Part shown: positions 5,759 to 7,732 of the stretch, piece by piece
Position numbering within the stretch: the first letter of the stretch is position 1
How the letters are laid out: each line of letters opens with the position of its first letter
Assembly (NCBI GenBank): GCA_029571425.1
Contig: JAKPSR010000007.1
Span: forward strand, 1-7,732
Source: Spirochaetota bacterium
GTDB taxonomy: Bacteria; Spirochaetota; Spirochaetia; Treponematales; Treponemataceae
Direction: 5' to 3'
Length of the DNA stretch: 7,732 nucleotides
The notes under the pieces: generated by a model
Databases searched by the model: none
Seen by the model: only the letters and a program-made list of their open reading frames with translations
What the model was told of the DNA's origin: nothing
Program-made: the position numbers and the translations under genes

Positions 5759-6706
5759 ATGACGATGAACCGATGTGCCCCAGTCGCGAGGCGCTTGACG
5801 CGTTTCGCTGCGATCGTCGCGCTGTGCGTATTGTTTCCCTCTGTCGCGCGCGCCGAGGCAGCGATCACGGATTCGACGAGTCTCGACCTTACGCTGACGA
5901 CGAAGGCGGAGCTTAAGCTCAAGCTAACCGAGACGATCGTCGTGCCGTTCCTTCGCGGCGAGGGCGCGATGACTTCCGGGAACAACGTTAAGCTGAAGCT
6001 CGGCGCCGAGGCTACGCCGGTGACCGCCGGCTGCTTCGCGGAGGCGACATGGACGCCGATCGCCTTTCTGCAACTCGTCGTCGGCGCGTCCGCCGGGTCG
6101 GGATGGAATATCCCGATCGCCGACGGACTTAGGATAAACGAGCGCGAGGGATCCCACGACGCTGAACTGACCGGCGGCGCCTTTGACGGCCTCGTTTGGA
6201 GCGCGAAGGCGGGCGGTGCCGCGCAGGCGGACCTCGCGGCGTTTTGGCCGGGCGATTGGCACCATCTCGTGTTCCGTACCTATCACGTCATCTGGTATCG
6301 CGCCCTAACCTCCGCGGCGGCGGACGAGAGTTGGCTGTACGAGAACGACGCGGGCGAGAACCGGAACGGATGGAATTATTACGCGAACTTCCTGCTTGGC
6401 TACCAGCCTCCCGCGAAGCTTCGCCTCGTCGGTCTTCTGGTCGAGGTTGACCGGTATCTCTACGCGGAGAAAGACGGCGAGCTCTGGGGCGATGACCTTG
6501 GGCGCTGGGTGTTCGGCGTCATGGGTAACTACGAGATAACCCCCCGCCTCTCGGCTACCCTACTGATCCAGGCGCGGACGATGCGCACCTTCACCGACGA
6601 GACCGAGGACTATGGGTTCTACCAGGATCGGCGCCTTGCGGGCGACGGATCGCGCCACCTCGAGTTTTACCGCGTGGCCGCGACGGTGTCCCTGCGCCTG
6701 CGCTAG
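5759..6706 (+). CDS. Predicted outer-membrane beta-barrel protein
   Basis: This is a 315-residue exported protein with no precise family that I recognise. A signal peptide covers residues 1-32 (arginine-rich start, core AAIVALCVLF, cleavage at SVARA-EAA). The mature chain has many alternating polar/hydrophobic strands, for example TSLDLTLTTKAELKLKL (40-56), NNVKLKLGAEA (75-85), FLQLVVGASAGS (103-114), KLRLVGLLVEVDRYLYA (220-236), RWVFGVMGNYEI (249-260), RLSATLLIQARTM (263-275) and FYRVAATVSLRLR (303-315). Aromatic girdle-like clusters (VFRTYHVIWY, NGWNYYANF) are also present, as expected of a transmembrane barrel in the outer membrane. The chain ends in Arg rather than the Phe or Trp usual for proteobacterial porins. 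It is last in the TetR operon, one base after the DUF2271-like gene, with AAGGAG eight bases before the first ATG (a second ATG lies two codons later). It could be a porin or transporter partner of the secreted protein. Its stop is three bases from the convergent MerR gene. Confidence 0.75.
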   Translation: MTMNRCAPVARRLTRFAAIVALCVLFPSVARAEAAITDSTSLDLTLTTKAELKLKLTETIVVPFLRGEGAMTSGNNVKLKLGAEATPVTAGCFAEATWTPIAFLQLVVGASAGSGWNIPIADGLRINEREGSHDAELTGGAFDGLVWSAKAGGAAQADLAAFWPGDWHHLVFRTYHVIWYRALTSAAADESWLYENDAGENRNGWNYYANFLLGYQPPAKLRLVGLLVEVDRYLYAEKDGELWGDDLGRWVFGVMGNYEITPRLSATLLIQARTMRTFTDETEDYGFYQDRRLAGDGSRHLEFYRVAATVSLRLR

Positions 6707-6709
6707 ACG

Positions 6710-7555
6710 TCAGCGTCCGCCCGGCTCCCGGGCGCCGCCCGAGCGGTCGAGCAGGGGAACCTGCACCTCAGTGAGCCAGTCCTCCTCGCTCGGCTTGTTC
6801 CAAATCCCGTCGATGTACGACTCGCGCGGGTTGCCCGCCGCGACGAACCCGTTATCGTCGATCCAGCGGAAGACCGCGCTATACGCGGCGCGAAGCGCGG
6901 AATACGGGCCCTTGTGGAGGACGCACGCGGCGCGCGGCACCCGTTCGACGATCTTGAAGACGATCCCGTCGGTCGGGTTTCCCCATTCGGTCACCGCCTC
7001 GCAGAACTCGACGCTGATGTCCTTCTCGCGGAACTCCCCGTCCAGGTAGGCGATGTAGCAGTACGGTGGGTCCATCACGCAGCGGATGCCGGGATTCGCC
7101 CTGGTCACGTCCTCGCCGATCTTGGGTATCACGACGAAGTAGTCGTCATAGGACGATACGGTCAGCCTTTTGCTGTAGACGAGTACGCGAGGCAGCTCCT
7201 TCACGACGACCTCGTACCGCGCGGCGGGATCCTCCCCGAGCGTCTGCAGGTAGTGGTTGATCGAGGCGAGCTGCTGGTCGGTCTCGACGGCGCAACGCTC
7301 GAGCTCGCGCTTTCGGGCGGCGAAGAGTCGCTCGATGTCGCGGCCCGCCAGGATGCGGCGGATGTCCGGTATCGAGAAGCCGCACTGCCTCAGCGCGACG
7401 ATCTTGTGCGCGCGCGGCAGCTGGTCCGTCGAGTAGTAGCGGTAGCCGGTCGCCGGGTCGACGTGCTCGGGCTCGAGGAGGCCCTCCTCCTCGTAGAAGC
7501 GGAGAGCCTTCACGGTGACCTTGGTGATGTGCGAGAACTGGCCGATCCGGTACAC
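6710..7555 (-). CDS. MerR-family regulator with GyrI-like effector domain (BmrR/BltR type)
   Basis: This is a 281-residue regulator starting with GTG. The N-terminal MerR winged helix-turn-helix is clear: YRIGQFSHITKVTVKALRFY (2-21), then EEEGLLEPEHVDPATGYRYY (22-41), and LRQCGFSIPDIRRIL (55-69). A long helix around 72-107 would form the dimer coiled coil. Residues 113-270 are a GyrI-like drug-sensing domain, with HKGPYSALRAAYSAVFRWID (214-233), ESYIDGIWN (245-253) and a closing WLTEVQVPLL (260-269). Such proteins twist promoters with overlong spacers into activity when a hydrophobic or cationic ligand binds, often inducing efflux pumps. The Gly/Arg/Pro tail (271-281) is low-complexity. An AGGGGG site lies five bases before the GTG, inside the end of the upstream ABC permease gene, so the two are translationally coupled. 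The target promoter is likely that of the efflux operon, outside this window. Confidence 0.93.
   Translation of the reverse strand: MYRIGQFSHITKVTVKALRFYEEEGLLEPEHVDPATGYRYYSTDQLPRAHKIVALRQCGFSIPDIRRILAGRDIERLFAARKRELERCAVETDQQLASINHYLQTLGEDPAARYEVVVKELPRVLVYSKRLTVSSYDDYFVVIPKIGEDVTRANPGIRCVMDPPYCYIAYLDGEFREKDISVEFCEAVTEWGNPTDGIVFKIVERVPRAACVLHKGPYSALRAAYSAVFRWIDDNGFVAAGNPRESYIDGIWNKPSEEDWLTEVQVPLLDRSGGAREPGGR
6718..6734. terminator. GC hairpin at the convergent junction, possible 3' end
   Basis: CGCCCGG-CTC-CCGGGCG is a perfect 7-base stem with a 3-base loop, beginning 12 bases after the barrel gene stop and lying inside the last codons of the MerR gene. An overlapping alternative stem CGGGC-GCC-GCCCG occupies 6729-6741. 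No T run follows on either strand, so this is not a classical intrinsic terminator. It may slow polymerase or protect the 3' end of the operon message. Chance is possible in Gly/Arg/Pro-rich coding sequence. Confidence 0.3.
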
Positions 7556-7560
7556 CGCTA

Positions 7561-7566
7561 CCCCCT
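7561..7566 (-). promoter_or_regulatory. Ribosome-binding site of the MerR gene, overlapping the permease stop codon
   Basis: On the minus strand, AGGGGG (7566 to 7561) shares its first two bases with the TAG stop of the permease gene (7567 to 7565) and precedes the GTG at 7555 by five bases. It supports the GTG start and indicates coupled translation of the two genes. Confidence 0.7.
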
Positions 7567-7732
7567 AGTCCCAGCGGAAGAACGTGAGGGACACCCCGCA
7601 TGATATCACCGTCACCGCCGCGAGGGCAACGACCCGAACCGGCTCGGCGCCCCAGGGAGACCCGACGATCGCCGCCTCGAGGAGCTTGATCCCCTGCGTC
7701 AGCGGGAACGCCTCGGCGACCGCCCTGACCGC
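7565..7732 (-). CDS. ABC-2 type transporter permease, C-terminal 55 residues only
   Basis: The minus-strand frame entering from the right edge ends at TAG (7567 to 7565). The 55 visible residues include AFPLTQGIKLLEAAIVGSP, followed by a Trp and a hydrophobic membrane span (VRVVALAAVTVISCGVSVTL), and end in TFFRWD. The combination of a FPLTHGIELLR-like helix, one last transmembrane segment and a short basic FRW tail is the usual C-terminus of ABC-2/NodJ-type permeases of drug or polysaccharide exporters. It is an inner-membrane protein. The MerR gene follows with a 9-base gap and probably belongs to the same transcript; an ATP-binding partner gene would be expected upstream, outside the window. 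The substrate cannot be told from this fragment. Confidence 0.75.
   Translation of the reverse strand, partial: AVRAVAEAFPLTQGIKLLEAAIVGSPWGAEPVRVVALAAVTVISCGVSLTFFRWD

Noticed and set aside
6914..7603. Plus-strand open frame of 229 codons opposite the MerR gene
   Set aside because: It is rich in Leu/Val/Asp/Arg in a repetitive way typical of the antisense of a GC-rich gene, and the minus strand encodes an unmistakable MerR protein.
1..7732. CRISPR array, tRNA/rRNA genes, insertion sequence, toxin-antitoxin or phage-defence system
   Set aside because: No repeated spacer-like units, cloverleaf-type sequences, transposase motifs, terminal inverted repeats or defence-gene motifs were seen on either strand.

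Overview
This is a dense, GC-rich bacterial chromosomal window with eight genes, two of them cut by the window edges. The largest intergenic gap is about 140 bases. Two genes in the middle carry cleavable signal peptides, and one of them looks like an outer-membrane beta-barrel, so the host is probably a diderm (Gram-negative-type) bacterium. The style of several proteins (the FAD-dehydrogenase family, the PhzF subtype, the envelope pair) reminds me of Spirochaetota, but that is an impression and not a proof. I see no tRNA or rRNA gene, insertion sequence, CRISPR array, phage gene or origin.

Left part, minus strand (positions 1-3309). Three co-directional genes read from right to left: a C45-type Ntn acyltransferase/amidohydrolase (2200-3309), an AraC-family regulator fused to a GyrI-like ligand-binding domain (1295-2164), and an FAD-dependent dehydrogenase of the COG2509 type (1-1227, C-terminus outside). 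The first two are 35 bases apart and probably cotranscribed. The dehydrogenase follows after 67 bases and has its own promoter-like sequence, whose spacer is filled by a palindrome.

Middle, plus strand. A PhzF-family isomerase-like enzyme (3448-4371) is divergent from the hydrolase. After an AT-rich promoter with a perfect 17-base palindrome comes a tight three-gene operon: a TetR-family repressor (4461-5063), a secreted DUF2271-like protein (5065-5757) and a predicted outer-membrane barrel protein (5759-6706). Gaps within it are one base each. The layout suggests a self-regulated envelope module.

Right part, minus strand. The C-terminal end of an ABC-2 type permease (7565-7732, truncated) is followed by a MerR regulator with a C-terminal GyrI-like domain (6710-7555), an arrangement common for drug-efflux loci. 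The MerR gene converges on the barrel gene with only three bases between the stop codons and a strong GC hairpin at the junction.

Overall the window looks like accessory metabolism, efflux and envelope genes governed by three one-component regulators, two of which share the same GyrI-like type of small-molecule sensor. The least described part is the TetR/DUF2271-like/barrel operon. In it the secreted protein carries a motif resembling the ApbE flavin-attachment site, with Ser in place of Gly.
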